From contig JANATG010000004.1 of NCBI GenBank assembly GCA_029449235.1, positions 2,790,001 through 2,854,000 of the forward strand: a stretch of DNA of 64,000 nt, in the 5' to 3' direction. The position numbers were made by a program, and so were the translations under genes. Origin of the DNA: Linnemannia schmuckeri (taxonomy: Eukaryota; Mortierellomycota; Mortierellomycetes; Mortierellales; Mortierellaceae). Each line of letters begins with the position of its first letter. Positions within the stretch are counted from its first letter, which is position 1. The notes beneath the pieces were generated by a model. That model was not told where the DNA came from. It was given only the letters and a program-made list of their open reading frames with translations, and did no database searches. Positions 53,193-64,000 of the stretch are shown here, in pieces.

Positions 53193-54698
53193 ATGATCAT
53201 CACAGTCGCAATCGCACTCGCGGCCATCAAGGGCATCTTCACCACCGCACCCGTTCTAAACCACGTCGCAGACTCTACAACCACAACCGTCAATTCCTCG
53301 ACCAACGGGTCTACCACAACCACCACCACCATAACTACCACCACTTTGTCCTCTTCTTCAACCACCGCCACCAACGGATCCGTCGATTCTAACGCCGTCG
53401 TCTCCGAAAAGTCCCTCGAGCCCACTGACGACAACCACGAGAAGCGTGACAAGAAGGACAAGAAGGACAAAAAGGACAAAAAGGATAAAAAAGACAAGGG
53501 CGATAAACCACCAGCCCCCGCAGAAGAAGAGGATCCCAACATCCCTTACATCTCCACACAAGACTGCAACGCCTGCCCAACACCCTGCAAAGACGAAGAC
53601 CATCCCCACTATCCCTCCTACCTCAAGATCGACCACGAATTACCCCTCCTCCACTCCATGAAACCTTACATTCGTCATGTCCTCATCTCTACCGGCCAAG
53701 ACGACTGGGACGCCCACATCGATTCGGACCCTGCTCAGCTCGCTCATCATATGCAGAAGGCGATTGATGCTGGACAACAACGACTCAGGGATGAGAATGG
53801 TGGAAAGGATGTACCCAGGATTGTGTTGACGAATAGTTCGAGGAAGGCAGAGACTTGGGATGGTCCGGGCTGGCAGGTGGTGATCTTGCCAGATCAGATT
53901 GTTGTGAATGATGTTGTTCCCGAGCAATGTGACGATTTCTTTGAGGCTTTCCTTAGACCTGCGGTGGGGTCTGTCTTTGATGGACCTGTTACTACCACCG
54001 TCGCCGAAGCTTCCAACAAAGAACTCCAGGTCGAGAAGGACGGTGGCCATAATTCGACAGTTTCGATTTCCACCGTGAACGGTGCACCAGAAGTTTCCTC
54101 CGCGAGCTCAACATCCACCGAACAGTCCGCCGACGGATCCACGCGCACCATCACCACCACCACCACTACAACCACCTCATCCTCCCTCCGCACAATCTCC
54201 GCCTCTTCCTCCTCCTCTTCGATCCACACAACATCTTCTCAAGTCGGCCACTTCCACCACGCAACCAGTGACACCACCCGCCAAGTCCACGCTGGATCCA
54301 CAACCTTCCTCGCCCACAGGTGGCTGCCCAAATCCGCCATCATGATCTGCTCCCACGGAAAACGCGACAACCGATGCTCAAAAACCGCTCCCCTCCTCAA
54401 AAAACAATTCCTCCAGTGTCTCCGTCAAAAGGACATCTATGGTGACGCCGAAGGGGATGTCGAGATCTGGCTTATCTCCCATATTGGAGGGCACAAATTT
54501 GCCGGAAACGTCATTGTGCATAGGTCGGAGCCCGAGGAGAAGACGAGTATGGCGATCTGGTATGGAAGGGTTGAGCCCTGTCATGCGACGGCGATTGTCG
54601 AAGCGACTATCGAGAGGGGGGAGGTTATTAGGGAGTTGTACCGGGGTGCCATGTTGGGCAGCTTTGATCCTTCCAAGAAGAAAAAAGTCGCCTGGTAA
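53193..54698 (+). CDS. APD1: Apd1-like (sucrase/ferredoxin-like) Fe-S protein
   Basis: One frame, 501 aa. The N-terminus (MIITVAIALAAIKGIF) is hydrophobic and may be a signal anchor; a Thr/Ser-rich linker follows, then a striking KKDK repeat block (residues about 85-110, KRDKKDKKDKKDKKDKKDK). The first thioredoxin-like half starts at DCNACPTPCKDEDHPHYP. A second Ser/Thr-rich linker separates it from the C-terminal half, which holds ICSHGKRDNRCSKTAP and ISHIGGHKFAGNVIVH. In yeast Apd1 the two Cys of the first motif and the two His of the HxxxH motif hold a [2Fe-2S] cluster, and all four are present here. The family is implicated in redox and iron/copper homeostasis. Both linkers make it longer than yeast Apd1 (316 aa). 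The C-terminus is SKKKKVAW. Confidence 0.88.
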   Translation: MIITVAIALAAIKGIFTTAPVLNHVADSTTTTVNSSTNGSTTTTTTITTTTLSSSSTTATNGSVDSNAVVSEKSLEPTDDNHEKRDKKDKKDKKDKKDKKDKGDKPPAPAEEEDPNIPYISTQDCNACPTPCKDEDHPHYPSYLKIDHELPLLHSMKPYIRHVLISTGQDDWDAHIDSDPAQLAHHMQKAIDAGQQRLRDENGGKDVPRIVLTNSSRKAETWDGPGWQVVILPDQIVVNDVVPEQCDDFFEAFLRPAVGSVFDGPVTTTVAEASNKELQVEKDGGHNSTVSISTVNGAPEVSSASSTSTEQSADGSTRTITTTTTTTTSSSLRTISASSSSSSIHTTSSQVGHFHHATSDTTRQVHAGSTTFLAHRWLPKSAIMICSHGKRDNRCSKTAPLLKKQFLQCLRQKDIYGDAEGDVEIWLISHIGGHKFAGNVIVHRSEPEEKTSMAIWYGRVEPCHATAIVEATIERGEVIRELYRGAMLGSFDPSKKKKVAW

Positions 54699-54998
54699 AT
54701 CTCTTGGATGTATGTAATGAATGACTTCATTTTCTTCCTCTCTTTTTCATATAATTTTTCCTTCTTTCACTCTCCGCATTCATACGCTTTTTTCATACTC
54801 CTCCCTACTCCAACGCTCTAAACACAAACAAAAAGAACATCATAAAAAAAAACACAGAAGGCTGGCAACCTTCGCAGCGCTCGTCACGGCTGCCAGTCGT
54901 TCGAAACATACCACATCTCCGTTGTCAACATGTTCACGCTTTTGTCTTCATTACATTTATTTTGTCTCCATATCGCACACCGTTTAAAAAAGCACTCT
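54699..54998. other. Convergent 3' flanks, no gene seen
   Basis: A/T-rich spacer between the Apd1-like gene and MYG1, which end tail to tail. No open frame of interest. Confidence 0.5.
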
Positions 54999-56487
54999 TC
55001 AGAGCTCCAAGGCCTTGACGGCCATCTCAAGGGCACCCTCATGAGTCTTATTTCCACCAATAAATCCACCCATGTGCACAAAGATGCCTCCAGGAATCCC
55101 ACTACGCTGCGACAACTCCTCATCGCGGAACCCCCTCCAGTCCTGAGGCAACGCCTTCCTGCACTCAAAGCTCTCAGGCGAAGGAGGAACACACTGGATT
55201 CTCCACTGGTCGTTATCGTCAGGATACAAGACATACACGGGTTTCTCTGCAATACACAGCTCCTCCTCCAAGTTGAAAAGGTGCTCCTTCCAGGGGCAAG
55301 ACTGATCAAACACCAAGATCTTGCCCGAAGGGTGAATATCCATCCGCTTATCCAACGCCTTGACGACCAAATCCCTAGCAGGCAACCACGACAAGCCCAA
55401 GTATCTCACGGCATCCGTGAAATCCTGACCCGTCATCGCCACAGCCTTCAGGAACTGTCCATTAACATCAACATCCTTCTGGTTCCACCAAGGGTTCAAT
55501 CCTGCAACACGCTGAGGGAGGGCGGTGCCGACACGGTACTTGGGCTTGATGTCGGCGGGGTACTGCGAGATACCGTTGTCACCGGCATCGAGGGCCTCGA
55601 TAAAGTTTTCGTAAACCTTTTGATAGAGGAGTTCGACCTTAGGGTCAGACTCTTCCAAGTTCAAAATTGTCGCAATAATTTCCTTTCCGAAATGCCTATA
55701 TTTCATTGTTTCGTAGAAAGAGAGAAATGGTGTTAAATTGGACAACATTAACAAAAACAAGTAATTCCCATGCCTTTTTCTTATCCTCTCCAAACAACAA
55801 CAAAAAAGATCTTAAAAAAAAACATACTTGTAGACGAGACCGGCACTGCTGAGCTTGGTATCAAACTTTCCGCCAAAGACCTCGGTGAATCCACGCTGGT
55901 GGTGATCGTAGCGCTGGGTAGCAGGGTCATAAACGCCTCCGACATCAACGACAACATCGCATGTCGCCAACTTGGCAGGGTCGCGTGTACGGACGAGATC
56001 TATTGGTTTTGGTTCATGATAAGACAGAGATTGAAGATGGTAAGAATCCTGATGCTTGTTACTCTATAGTAAACGAGAAATAGGTATTGATGTGTGGGGG
56101 TATTGAAGGGGGTTGAACAGGTTGAGAGAGACGACATACCGGCATCCTTGAACTCCTTGGACTGTCTGAGCATGTGGACGGCGAGCGCCTCGTCGCAGTG
56201 GAAGTGTCCGTTGTGAGTTCCAATAACCTAAGTGAGTAAGTTGTTTACAAAAGAAGGCGTTAGTACACTTTTCATTAACAAAAGACAGTAGCAGAAAGGG
56301 GTTCGGAGCTCATCTCCGAGGGGTATTTCACGAATGCGTAAGTGATTTCCCCAGTGAGTTGTTTTAATGAAATTGATCCTTTTTCATTCGTTTGTCATGA
56401 CTGTCTGCTCCTACTGTTGTTCCTAAAAAGAACAAAAAAGAGCGTGCTGTCCTGTTCGGTAGTGGTGATGCTGCTTACTTTGGCCAT
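54999..56487 (-). CDS. MYG1: MYG1 family 3'-5' RNA exonuclease, 4 exons
   Basis: Exons 56487-56479 (only MAK), 56227-56140, 55999-55828 and 55695-54999 join in frame to 321 aa, close to the family's usual 330-380. The DHH-type metal motifs are in place: IGTHNGHFHCDEALAVHML in exon 2, DVVVDVGGVYDP and YDHHQRGF in exon 3. The C-terminal half has the family signatures NPWWNQ, ILVFDQSCPWKEHL, VPPSPESFECRKALP and HMGGFIGG. MYG1 is a conserved dual nucleolar/mitochondrial exonuclease that matures rRNA and mitochondrial transcripts. Fungal and animal members carry an N-terminal mitochondrial signal, but none is visible here, because the protein begins directly at MAKVIGTHNG. An alternative upstream first exon is therefore possible. 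The nine-base coding part of exon 1 is unusually short. Confidence 0.93.
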
Positions 56488-56653
56488 ATTGAATGAGGAG
56501 ACGCGTCTGAAGAGTGGTGATGAAAAAGAAGGACGAAAGAGCCAGGAAGTAAACATAAATAGGTTGAAGGACAGACAAAAAAAAAAAAAAAAAAAAAGTG
56601 AGAAAAAGTTGTTGATTTTTTATTCTAGTTTGATATAACAGTCACTTCGGCCT

Positions 56654-59600
56654 TCATTCAACTTGAACTGAAACGGATTCGTTGTTGCTGGCTGATCCCA
56701 TACCAGAGGACTCGAACACGTCTCGTCTCGGTGATACATCCTCGCCCTGGTCAAACTGCTCCCTCTCCTGATATTGCTGCTGATGTTGATGCGATTTCCG
56801 CTGATGTTGCTGATGTTGTGATAGTTGTGAGGATCCACTAGGCTGGCGCAGCTCAAGCGGAATAGAGGTCATGCCATCATCCATCACCACCTCTCGTTCA
56901 GGCTGGCTGCTGCCAGACGGACGTCGATCGCCATTTTCCATCCCGAGCGACCCTTTCGAACCTCCTGACTGCTGTGGTCCAACCCTACGATGTTCATCAC
57001 GCGGGGGTGGGGACATGGACCCTGAGAGTCGGCGTCGGGAGCCACTACTGTTGGTATGATGAAGCTGGTGAGAATGATGATGCGGGTATTGCTGTCGTTG
57101 GTGTTGTTGTTGGTGTTGCTGTTGTTGCTGTGGTGGTTGCTCCGACATTGGATATCGGTGCTGTTTCGGTGATGACTCTTGTGGATAACGGGCAGTCTTG
57201 CTGTTGTTACCATACGAACCCTAGAAAAGAGAGCAACCATCAATTCACATACAGCAAACACGATTGTCAACAATTGTCAGCCATTGTCATACAAGTAAAT
57301 AGTCAAAACAAAGGAAGGGGTATTTATTTTGTTACTCTCTTACGTTGTCTACTTGCGAAAAGTCTTGTTGAGACCGAGTGGCGTCGTCTAGGCGTCCGTC
57401 GTGGTGATGACTGTGGTGATTATGGTGATGGTGTTGGTGATGTCCACGCTCACGCTCACGCTCACCATCACGATCACGATCACGATCGCGCTCTCGTTCT
57501 CGTGACTCCTGAGGGTGACCATGCCGTGATCCATAGTTTGCATGATCCCGTTCCCGATCTCGCTCCCGATCCCGCTCGCGATCCCGTTCACGACCATAGT
57601 TGTCCCCTCCTTGTGGAGATTCACGTCCATAATCGTGGTTGTTGAACGACCCAGGATATTCCTGAACGGGACCATGGCCACCTCCGCCTCCACGACCGGG
57701 TGGGATCACAATCGTGCCATTGTCGCCACGGAAAGCGGGCTTCCGAGGCTGGTAATTGCTGCTTTCCCGAGCACCGATCGTCATATGAGGTCCGGCGGCT
57801 GGAGGCATCGTCCTGGGGTTGTAGTTGTACTCGCGTTGACGAGGACCGTCATGTCGTGAGGCACCCTGACCAGAATTGGACGAAGAGCCGTGAGATCCAT
57901 CCTTAGAAGGCCTGGAGCTCATGAACTGAGGAGGGATCTGAGTGCTGTAGGCTTGATGTCCCTGGCCGCTCTGGCTGAGTCGCTGGCCCTGACCTGAGTG
58001 CTTGGATGACGAGCCAGAAGATCCACCGCTGGCCGCTGCAGCCGCCAGGATGACCGAAGCCGCTGCAGATGTAGGGATATTGCGCGAGGAAGCATTGTGG
58101 GATGATGGAGGTCCAAGAGGGCCGGATCCACTCCAGGGTGCTTGGCGTCGAGATGCTGGAGGGGCTGATGTGGGAACAGCGTGACCCCGCGAAGGTAGTG
58201 GTGGTGCCTCTTTTGAGATGAGCTTCTTGATCGTTGCAATGTAATCCTGCTTCTTGGCATCCGGGATAGTAGGATCCAGTGTGATCGACCTGCAACGCTC
58301 CTGCATAAACTGGATATTTTTGGACTCGTGACACTGGAACGGCAGATGGTAAGGGATTTGGTTGCAAACAATGCAATGACCTGGGGTGATGGTGGGGACA
58401 AAGGCTTTGCCAATGGACATCGATCGGAGATTGTCCTGGTAGGCGGAGCTGCCAAGTCGTGCTGCTGCCGCCGTGAGATTCTTGGCCGTCTTGCCCTTGG
58501 GGAGTTCGAGGGGTGTAATCTGCTTGTCCAACAAGAATCGGTCGAGAACAGCGAGCGCCATGTTCTTGTAATTATCGGGGTGGTTGCTGGTGGCAATCTG
58601 CTGCCTCCGCTCCAACACGAGGGGTATATCTTGGCTCTCTGGGCACCGGTCCCGATGGCTCCGGCTACAGACAAGACAGGGTGGTGATTTGCGCCCTGGC
58701 TTCTTTTGAGCAGCGTCCATGGCCGCTCCGCCTCGTCCAGGCATCATGCCTCCTGGTCCTGCATGCATGTGGTAAGGCGACGGGGGCTGCATTCGTGCCT
58801 TCTTGACCTTTCCAGTTGTTCCATCTGTATTAGTATAGTGTTCTCCACCCGGTCGCGAGCCATCCTCCAAGCCCTCCATATCGGTCGGCTGCGAAGGCGA
58901 TTGATTCGCATCCGGGAAGGCAAGACCCTTGCTCTTCTTAGACCTCTTGCCAATATCCAGCTCATTTATAACGTTCTCTGGATCGCCACCCGCATCCGAA
59001 TCGCCCGACTCGGCGTCCGATCCCGCCATCTCTTGGTCAACATAGTCCTCCTCTTCCTCCTTCGGTACCTCCTTCCCTGCTTTGCGCTTCTTGTTGGGTG
59101 GGCTCTCGTTGCTGTTGCCATTCTCCGCATAAGAAAGGACAGTCTTACGACGTGCTCCACGACCAAGGGTCTCCTCCTCCTGGGCATACGCCATCGCCAG
59201 ACGATCTCGCAGCAGCGTCGACCAGAATCCTTGCTCTTCAGTCTCTGGCGGCGCGTCAATAGGGATCTCCTCGTCCACAAAGCCCTTGGTTTCGGTCCAG
59301 ACCTTAGCGAATCCAAATCCACCGACCTTGGTCTCTCCGTTTTCATCTTCTTTGTTGCGCTCAATCTTGCTGCGGTCGAGAAGAGCATCCAGCGCGGCGT
59401 CATCGTATTTGACATCCTCGTTCGTCGTCGCATCCTCCTCGAAAAGAGCCTTGGCACCAAACTTGAGAATACTCTCGACATCAACAGGATCCAGATTCTC
59501 ATCTTCCATACGCTCGACAATCAAGTGATCCAGAATCATCTTCTTCTTTCCGATCTGCACAATACGCTCCTCGGCGGAGTTCCTCGTCATGAATTTGAGA

Positions 59601-61457
59601 ACCAGAACCTTGTTCTTTTGTCCGATACGATGGGCGCGGGAAAGGGCTTGCATGTCCGCCTTGGGATTGAAGTCGACATCGTAGATGAGAATGGTATCTG
59701 CGGTCGCAAGGTTGACACCGACTCCTCCAGCTCTGGTCGACAACAAAAAGACAAACACGTCGGAATCGGGGGCGTTGAACTTGTCGATCCTGGCCTGGCG
59801 ATCGTTGCTGCTCGTGCTTCCGTCGAGGCGGACGAAATTGTATCGCTCACCATTGAGATAATCCTCCAGAATATCGAGCAGTCGGGTCATGGTCGAGAAG
59901 ATGAGAATACGATGGCCATTCGCCTTCAACTTGGGAAGCATGTTGTGAAGCAACTCAAGCTTACCACCAGCTTCTATCAAGCTCTTGTGGACGAGCTCTG
60001 CCGTATTCAGGTATCTGGGCTCGACCCCCTCAATCAGGTAGGGGTGGTTCAGACACTTGCGGAGCTCCATGAGGATGTTGTGCAACGATGCCTTGCGGCT
60101 GGAGGCAGTTCCTCCACGGTTGGTGATCGACTGGAGCAGCTTGTGATTGCGCGCCAGGATGCCCTTGTAGATCTCCTTTTGCAAAGCAGACATGCCTACA
60201 GGGACAATCACTTCACTCTACAGATTACAGTGAGATATGCGTTAGTTACTGGCAAAAAGTGTGAAGATTCATGTCACAAATAATCAGAACAGTTTATCAG
60301 TGGTTATTACCATAGGAGGCAAGTCCTTGAGCACCTCGTCTTTTGTACGACGAAGAAAGAATGGCTTGAGTAACTGCACAGTTAAAAGTACAATAGTGGT
60401 GTCAGTGAAAGAGTCAAATAACTATACCAAGTATACGTCACGCAAAATGCCTTAAGAGATACTTACTCCGTGCAGCTCCTCGACGGCAGACTTGTCAAGG
60501 TTCTCATACTTCTTTTCGAGCTCGGTAACGTCAGCAAACTGGACAGGGTCCAAAAAGTTCATTAAACTGAACAGCTCACGGATGTTGTTTTGCAGAGGCG
60601 TTCCAGTCAACAACACTCTGTTCTCGATCACCAGCTCATTCAGCTTGACAAACAACATACTGTTCTCGTTCTTGAGACGCTGGCCTTCATCCACGACCAG
60701 ACACTCCCATGAGTTCTTCCTGAAGAGTGCACTGTCGGTAACATTGACGATCATCTCGTATGTCGTCACCACGACGTGACACTTGAGATCGTGGGTTCCA
60801 CGGTGAAAAAGCTCATGATCCCGAACGACCGATCGCGAACTCTGGGGGCCATAGTAAGCCACCACACGAAGATCAGGCGACCACTTGGCAAACTCGCGGA
60901 CCCAGTTGGTCAAGGTCGAGTTTGGAACCACAATGAGACACGGGAAGGCCTTGAGTTGGTGAAACAACGTGTTTACAAATGCCACCATCTGGATAGTCTT
61001 ACCCAAGCCCATCTCATCGGCCAAGATGCTATTGACACCCTTCGAGTGGTTGTACCGCAGCCAGCTAGTAAACAGAATTACGACAGAAAGTAGATTGTAA
61101 GATTTATATGCTTACGAAGTAGCTCGTTTGCAAAAAACGACAAAAAAAGATGGTATGCTTACTTGAGACCGTCCATCTGGTAGTCCTTGAGTGTGCCACC
61201 GCTGATGTAAGCAGGCTGCTCTTTCAGTTCGGCGAATGGTGGCTGGTTTGCCGGCCGTGGTTGAATGCCAGAGCGACCCTTTTTGGCACGTGAAGGAATC
61301 TGGATCTTTTGTGCTGCTACCCAGTCTTTGAAGGCCGCCTTGAAGGAGGCATAGTGCGGACTGTCTGGTTCGTCTGGCTCATCCCAGGTAGCTAGTGAGT
61401 TTTTGAAAAATCAAATGGGACAAGATTAGACTCTTGACCAAGCTAAATTCACTCGTC

Positions 61458-61492
<35 letters not shown>

Positions 61493-63203
61493 TCTCACAT
61501 TGGTCGTAATCCAGCGACTTCCACTTGACAAAGACGCTCTGGATATGGTCGAGCGCTTCCATGTCGTCTTCTGACCCGTCATATTCGGCATCGAAGATAA
61601 CATCCAAGACTTTGTCAACCTGGAGCCACTCTTGTGGCACAACGTCAGAAATCTCTGCAGGACCAGGCGTCCGTTTCCAGAACGACTTGATTTTGGCGGG
61701 CGACACCACTTGGCTGACCCAGTACGCGGGCACCCAGGTCAGCTTCCTATACGACATGTTCTTCCACTTGATAAGGAGCTCGCGCGTAGTGTTGGGCGCT
61801 TGAGGAAAGGTACTGCCATCCTTAGTGGTCGACTCTGATAAGCTGGGCGTGGAGGGGTTAGGGGTATCGGCTGGCTGCATTTCCACATCAGCATCTTGAG
61901 ACTCGGTGGTGGCGGTAGAAGTAGAAGAAGAAATGATGGGAACATCGCGGAATGCAAGAATCAGGTCCAGTTCCATATCCCACTCCAGACATTGATGGCA
62001 CTTCCAGTCCTTCCTGTACTGGCGTATGATCTCGGTCTGGCTGACTCCTGGATCCATGGTTGACAGTCGCTTGAGACATTTGTCGTGTGCGGTGTATGTG
62101 CAGCGGAAACACCTGAACAATATCGTGGGAGGCTCGACCGCTGGTTCAGCAAGATCCTCTGTCTTTGTCGAAAGTGAATCCTCTGTTGTTACTTCAGGCT
62201 TGCCAGAGTCCTGTGCTGGTGTTCCTTCAGATGTTATCTCGATTGTAGACACTGCGGCAGCGGCAGCGCCGTCAACTGCTGCTTCACCTTCCACTCTGTT
62301 TACTGGAACTATTGCTGTAGTATCCGCTGGTGGAGTCGTATCCATGGCTGTGGCCTCTGCATGCTTTGTAGTAGGTGTAGGTGGAGGCGTCCGGCCAACC
62401 CATTCGTGACACTCGAGACACTCTGCACCCTTGGTCTTGATACAAGCCTCGCAGCGAAATCCGGTTCCGATCAAGCTGTCAGTATAGGTCTTTCGGAGAC
62501 AAGCGCGATGGTATCCGGCCGAACAACACTCACAGAGCAGAAGTGATCCCAAGGGCTCGTCGTCATCCTCGTCGTCACTCTTCTTTTTGGACTTGCGCTT
62601 GGAGACCTCGCCTCGTTGACCGCAGCGCGTGCAAAATGGATGATGTGCCTGAACAAAACTCGACTCAGTGGATGTGGCAGCGATAGTCCTTTTAGACTTG
62701 GGTACTGTTGCTGAGGTCGCTGTTGCTGCTTTGCGCTCAGCCTTAGGCTTTTGCTGTGCTGACTCGTCGGAAGAACCTTCTGATGAATCGATTGGTCGTT
62801 GGGTTTTGATCACCGATTGTGCAGCTCGTCGCGGATATCCGCGCGCCGAGACTGTTGAGGCGGGGGGTGTATCTTGGTCCTGATCCTGAACATCGTCCCC
62901 GCTAGATGTCGTCTTTTTGGACTTGTTGTTCGACTTCTTGCCTCCTCGTGATCCAGAATATTCGCCACCATCATCGGAGTCGTCGCCGCCCTCGAAGTAC
63001 TGCACATTGGCCTTGGCTTTCGTCCGAGAAGGTCGAGAGGCGAGGGAAGCCCTTCGCTTGGATGAATCACCGTCACCCTTAGACTTTTTTGCCTGAGCCG
63101 GTGGCGGCGAAGGAGTATTGGATTTGACTTCTGATTTTGAAAATTGGCTGTGTTCGTAATCCTGAACAAGATCATCCCATTGACCTAGGGCTTCTACAGA
63201 CTC
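56654..63203 (-). CDS. PHD-chromodomain-SNF2 chromatin remodeler, CHD3/Mi-2/Mit1 type (5' end unresolved)
   Basis: Exons 63203-61499, 61391-61163, 61064-60467, 60373-60311, 60217-57344 and 57220-56654 join in frame to 2011 residues. At least one 5' exon is missing from this model: 63203 follows a TAG acceptor and no ATG precedes the domains. Order: disordered start; PHD-like zinc domain (CTRCGQRG, LLLCECCSAGYHRACL, CEACIKTKGAECLECHEW); second zinc cluster (CFRCTYTAHDKCL, WKCHQCLEW); chromodomain pair (LLIKWKNMSYRKLTWVPAYW; FVKWKSLDYDQSTWDEP); SNF2 ATPase with ADEMGLGKT, DEGQRLKN instead of the usual DEAH, LLTGTPLQNN, and motif VI SRAHRIGQ. The C-terminal half has two small zinc-knuckle-like motifs (CLVCSRSHRDRC, CIVCNQIPYHLPFQC), then Arg/Glu/Asp and His/Gln-rich tails. 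Such enzymes slide nucleosomes in NuRD- or SHREC-like silencing complexes. Confidence 0.9.
61462..61489. repeat. Poly(A) run, 28 nt, inside an intron
   Basis: In the first intron placed in the remodeler gene, T28 on the coding strand, beginning about 9 nt after the donor at 61498. Confidence 0.9.
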
Positions 63204-64000
63204 CTATTTCACACAAAAGCAAATATGAAACAAACAGCATGTTAGCTTGGTTCAAATTCACGTCCTGTGATAATAACATATCCGCATGTGCCATATGTGC
63301 CATGCTCTCACTCCAATGGAGCCCCTAGCGCCGTAACAGGATGAATCTGCCAAGCCACCAGCCAGCCCCTGATTCTGATTTTGGGCCTTTGCGCAGATCT
63401 CGGCCCACTGAGCCCAGTGATGACGAAGGCAAAGAGACGCCCATCTCCTTCCGATCGACTCCGGGCAAGTTTTCTGTCCTGAATCTTGTATCGCCGTCGT
63501 TATCCTTTTTGCCAACGCACTCTTCAAACTGTTGACCACTCGAATACCCAGTCTTCTTTCGTGTTTTTTTTTCTTTGTCTCTGATAAATCTTGGACCAAT
63601 TGAATCTTGCGAGCTACCCCCTGGATGCTTTTTCTAGTGTTGCTAATAATATATAGAGCTGGACATCCTTCGCTATTAATGCAAAAGGTTCCCCTTCATT
63701 CCACTCCTTGTTGCTGGTCCTTCATGTTTAATTCTTTGCTTCCCACTCCTTTTTTCGTCCCTGTTCAGTTGACCCCAATCCCTTTCTCCTATTTTCGCTC
63801 AATCTCTTGCTCTCTCTTGGCTTCATCACTTTTCATGCTCATCGTTGTGAGCAAAAGGATTTATCCCCCCTGGCATCTGAGCTTCCAAAAAATGGAGACT
63901 GTCGTCAACATTCCACGCGAACAAATCGAGAGGTCGAAAGGTCGAAGAGTCGAAAGTTTCTGAAAAAAAAAAAAAAAGGCGGATGTGGTCCTGTTTGATG
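63204..64000. other. 5' region of the remodeler gene, first exon(s) not resolved
   Basis: On the minus strand, a frame with coding-like composition runs from about 63617 to 63317 (contains GQQFEECVGKKDNDGD and RDLRKGPKSESGAG), but it has no clear donor in the needed phase and ends at a stop. Another frame has a donor-like GTGAGAG after GSIG near 63276 in the right phase. I cannot decide between them, so the true start is left open. No other gene is seen up to 64000. Confidence 0.4.

Noticed and set aside
54930..55736. A 268-codon plus-strand frame over MYG1
   Set aside because: Antisense to the last MYG1 exon. The minus strand shows the conserved MYG1 signatures and the plus strand none.
58706..60283. 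A 525-codon open frame on the plus strand opposite the remodeler
   Set aside because: It is the antisense shadow of the SNF2 helicase exon, whose minus-strand reading has clear motifs and continues across introns. The plus reading is Arg/Leu/Ile-rich without domains.

Overview
The window reads as nuclear DNA of an early-diverging filamentous fungus, most likely Mortierellomycotina. The grounds are short spliceosomal introns of about 65-330 nt with GTAAGT-type donors, long CAA, CA and CT tracts and many poly(A)/poly(T) runs, long disordered Ser/Thr/Gln-rich proteins, and large STAND receptors that join armadillo-like, NACHT, pentapeptide and WD40 modules. The taxonomic call is inference. No rRNA, tRNA, CRISPR array or intact transposon was recognised.

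Layout. 1-261: the 3' end of an unidentified gene. 774-2092: an inverted, truncated copy of a STAND-gene promoter plus 40 codons of its coding region. 3073-5561 (-): prenylcysteine oxidase, five exons. 6738-7718 (-): His-rich single-pass membrane protein. 8599-12692 (+): nine-exon protein of unknown function with propeller-like strands and a coiled coil. 13073-14917 (-): long disordered protein. 16847-17292 (-): small protein with a hydrophobic tail. 20566-25628 (+): SART3/Prp24-type U6 snRNP recycling factor, 20 exons, one intron with a GC donor. 25788-26477 (-): 2H-phosphoesterase-like protein.

The centre of the window (27.5-46.5 kb) is a tandem array of three STAND NTPase genes on the + strand. 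Copy 1 (28756-34055) is a nearly full-length pseudogene with a frameshift and five in-frame stops. Copy 2 (35952-41504) is an intact 1850-aa protein: Ser/Thr-rich leader, armadillo-like helical region, NACHT, pentapeptide repeats, 14 WD40 blades and a conserved C-terminal tail. Copy 3 (42744-46502) is an intact 1252-aa protein that keeps the rest but lacks the armadillo-like region. Together with the fragment at 774-893 these are four members of one family in different states of intactness, the pattern expected of a birth-and-death, NLR-like recognition locus.

Right of the array: 47133-50782 (-) is an LRR protein of the ribonuclease-inhibitor type; 53193-54698 (+) is an Apd1-like Fe-S protein; 54999-56487 (-) is MYG1; and 56654-63203 (-, 5' end unresolved) is a PHD-chromodomain-SNF2 remodeler of CHD3/Mi-2/Mit1 type. 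Exon boundaries were placed by hand from GT(GC)/AG sites, frame continuity and domain continuity, and may be off where stated.
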